In this document: positions 52,236 to 54,166 of the stretch, piece by piece
Layout of the letters: each line of letters starts with the position of its first letter
Position numbering within the stretch: position 1 is the stretch's first letter
Assembly (NCBI RefSeq): GCF_900103195.1
Contig: NZ_FMWU01000038.1
Span: forward strand, 1 to 54,166
DNA: 54,166 bases
From: Methylobacterium sp. UNC378MF
GTDB taxonomy: Bacteria > Pseudomonadota > Alphaproteobacteria > Rhizobiales > Beijerinckiaceae
Direction: 5' to 3'
The notes under the pieces: generated by a model
Seen by the model: only the letters and a program-made list of their open reading frames with translations
Told to the model about the DNA's origin: nothing
Database searches by the model: none
Made by a program: the position numbers and the translations under genes

Positions 52236-54166
52236 ATGCGCCGCGGCTCCGACGGAACCGGCCGGACCTCGGCCCTGACGAAGCTGAGGCGGCGCCTCGG
52301 CCGGTTGCGCGACCCGCTGGCCAAGCCTGGGGCGCTGCACCGCCGCTGGGCAGGCGCAGCGACGGGCGGGGATCTTGAGGCACGCTTAGTCAACGCGATG
52401 GCGCCGCATTTCGACGCGGCGTTCTACGCGAGCTGGTACGGGATCACGGCCGACCCGGTGCGCGACTACCTCGTCCACGGCTGGCGCGCCGGCCGCGACC
52501 CGCGCCCCGACTTCGACTCCGCCGCCTACCTCGCCCAGCGCCCCCACCTCGCCCGCGCCGGCATCAACCCGTTCCTGCACGCCCTCGCGCGCCGCCGCGC
52601 CGGGGCTGGCGGAGCTGGCGGGGAGGGTGGGGCCGGCAGGGCTGACGCCCTGCCCAGACCCGACACGGCCGAGGCCCACCGCCTCGCCCGCCGCCTCGTC
52701 GACGGCGCCTTCTACCGCGCCGGCAATCCCGACCTCGCCGCCGCCGGCGTCGACCCGGTCGACCACTACATGGCCTCCGGCTGGCGCGAGGGCCGCGAGC
52801 CGGCGCCCCAGTTCGACACCCTGGCCTACTGCCTCAGCCGCGGGATCACCTTCGCCACCCAGAACCCGCTGGTGCACTACGTCCTGCACGGCGGACCCGC
52901 CCGGCCCGACCCGGACGCCGCCTTGGCCCTGCGGATGGCGACGCTCGCCCCCTACTTCGACGCCGCCCATTACCGGCAGCGCCTCCCTCAGCCGCAGGCC
53001 GAGGCGCTGGCCGGCGCCACGGACGACGCGCTGCTGCGCCACTACGTGGCGGAGGGCTGGCGGGCACGGGTCAGCCCGCGGCCGGACTTCGACCCGGCCG
53101 GGTTCGTGCAGGCGCGGTCCGGCAGCCGGGCGGTCGGCGACGACCCGTTCTTCCGCTACGTGGCCGAGACCCGGCTGACGGGGGCCGAGCCGTTCGCGGA
53201 GCCGCACCGGCTGAACCTGCCGGCGGTGGACGCGGACTGGTACCGGGCGACCTATCCGGATGTGGGCGGGCGCGAGCCGTACCTGCACTTCGCCGAGGCG
53301 GGCTGGCGGGAGCTGCGCGACCCGGGGCCGGGGCGCTCGACGCTGGCGGCGCTGCTGCGGGTGTGCGGGCTGCGCCCGGCGCGGGCGCCGGTCGAGGACA
53401 CGGCCTGGCTCGGGGCGATCGGGCAGGGGGCGCTCGACCGGGACGCGCTCCTGGACCTGCAGGCGCGGCTGGTGGCGGGGCATTTCGACCACGGCTTCTA
53501 CCGGGCGCGCTACGGGCTGTCCGAGGCGCAGGACGCGGTGCGCGACTACTGCGACACAGGCTGGACCAAGGGCCGCAATCCCAGGCCCGACTTCAACGGG
53601 CAGGCCTACGCCGACGCGCATCCCGGGATGCGCGAGACGGGGCTCGCGCCCCTCGTGCACCTCCTCGCCACGGCGCTGATGCACGGCACCGACATCTCGG
53701 CCGGCGCCTTTCACCCGCGCTACGGCACGCCGGATTCACGGGATTCGGCGCTTGCCGACGAGGCTCGAGTAATCGCGCCGTTCTTCGACGCCGCCTTCTA
53801 CGCCAGGCGCAACCCCGACGCCGCCGATGCCCCCGGCGGGCCGCTCGCCCACTTCGTCGCCTACGGTCAGCATGAGGGGCGCGACCCGAGCAAGGCGTTC
53901 TCGATCGCGTTCTACAGGGAAACCTACGGCCATCTTCTGGGTCCGGGGGAGTCGCCGTTCCTGCACTACGTGCGCACCGGCCGCGCCGCCGGGCTGATGG
54001 CCGCGCCCGAGGATCTCGGCACCTACCCGCCCATGAAAGCCCCCGCGGCCCACGACTGGGACCGCCTGCCCCGGGCCCTGCCCATCGCCGACGCCCGCGT
54101 CGTCGTCATCGTCCCCGTCTACAAGGGCCGCGGCGAGACCCTGCGCGCCATCCACGCCTGCCTGTC
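52236..54166 (+). CDS. Large glycosyltransferase with N-terminal FD..FY/GW..GR.P repeats (runs off right edge)
   Basis: One open frame of 643 codons runs from ATG 52236 to the window end without a stop. About 590 residues consist of degenerate repeats of roughly 90 residues each. Examples are PHFDAAFYASWYGITADPVR with DYLVHGWRAGRDPRPDFD, VDHYMASGWREGREPAPQFD, HFDHGFYRARYGLSEAQDAV with DYCDTGWTKGRNPRPDFN, and PFFDAAFYARRNPDAADAPG with HFVAYGQHEGRDPSKAF. At about residue 620 a GT2-type domain begins (ARVVVIVPVYKGRGETLRAI). Such repeats precede glycosyltransferases in Methylobacterium-like genomes; their role is not known to me. The basic N-terminus (LTKLRRRLGRLRD) shows no signal peptide. A Gly/Ala linker (GAGGAGGEGGAG) lies near residue 128. 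Confidence 0.82.
   Translation, partial: MRRGSDGTGRTSALTKLRRRLGRLRDPLAKPGALHRRWAGAATGGDLEARLVNAMAPHFDAAFYASWYGITADPVRDYLVHGWRAGRDPRPDFDSAAYLAQRPHLARAGINPFLHALARRRAGAGGAGGEGGAGRADALPRPDTAEAHRLARRLVDGAFYRAGNPDLAAAGVDPVDHYMASGWREGREPAPQFDTLAYCLSRGITFATQNPLVHYVLHGGPARPDPDAALALRMATLAPYFDAAHYRQRLPQPQAEALAGATDDALLRHYVAEGWRARVSPRPDFDPAGFVQARSGSRAVGDDPFFRYVAETRLTGAEPFAEPHRLNLPAVDADWYRATYPDVGGREPYLHFAEAGWRELRDPGPGRSTLAALLRVCGLRPARAPVEDTAWLGAIGQGALDRDALLDLQARLVAGHFDHGFYRARYGLSEAQDAVRDYCDTGWTKGRNPRPDFNGQAYADAHPGMRETGLAPLVHLLATALMHGTDISAGAFHPRYGTPDSRDSALADEARVIAPFFDAAFYARRNPDAADAPGGPLAHFVAYGQHEGRDPSKAFSIAFYRETYGHLLGPGESPFLHYVRTGRAAGLMAAPEDLGTYPPMKAPAAHDWDRLPRALPIADARVVVIVPVYKGRGETLRAIHACL

Noticed and set aside
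52560..52640. Gly/Ala-rich tandem triplets as a possible minisatellite
   Set aside because: The run GCTGGCGGAGCTGGCGGGGA is short and in frame inside a glycosyltransferase linker. It is better explained as a flexible linker.

Overview
The window is high-GC DNA whose gene content points to an alphaproteobacterium of the Rhizobiales/Methylobacterium type. The evidence is a TrcR (DUF1013) cell-cycle regulator, a rut pyrimidine operon, a thrC-M16 peptidase pair, and glycosyltransferases carrying FD..FY/GW..GR.P modules. The assignment is inferred from gene families and is not proven.

Layout. 1-1208: a truncated IS630-family transposase, then a decayed IS5-family element with perfect 14-bp ends, abutting the stop codon of trcR (1205-1915, minus). 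2163-5691: a TetR repressor divergent from an EmrAB-type efflux pair, with a 25-bp palindrome between them. 5704-6744: an orphan NitT/TauT-type solute-binding protein. 7100-8829: a second TetR gene divergent from a PspA-like/YiaA-like membrane-stress pair. 8849-9736: an alpha/beta hydrolase.

9957-32678 is the core, a 23-kb alpha-glucan/trehalose locus. On the plus strand are treZ, a malQ-treY fusion, a GH13-GlgE tandem fusion, a treS-maltokinase fusion, glgB and glgP. glgA and a GH13 alpha-glucosidase are on the minus strand. Together they encode two trehalose routes, TreY/TreZ from glucan ends and TreS from maltose. They also encode the trehalose to maltose to maltose-1-phosphate to glucan route (TreS, Mak, GlgE, GlgB), classical glycogen synthase, and phosphorolysis. 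No glgC, glgX or debranching enzyme was recognised here.

32767-43718 is entirely minus strand: a chemoreceptor, an SGNH hydrolase, a ferredoxin-reductase-like protein with a vestigial ferredoxin domain, a small coiled-coil protein, a single-domain globin, a membrane GGDEF-EAL protein, an M16 peptidase and thrC. 43929-44711 holds two small secreted proteins. 45149-48305 is rutABCD without rutEFG. 48313-54166 holds a multi-pass membrane protein, two GT2 glycosyltransferases, a PadR regulator, and a large repeat-bearing glycosyltransferase that runs off the right edge.

The most unusual content is the set of enzyme fusions in the glucan locus, especially MalQ-TreY and the catalytically intact GH13 domain in front of GlgE. 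Next is the possible split flavohemoglobin (globin plus separate reductase).
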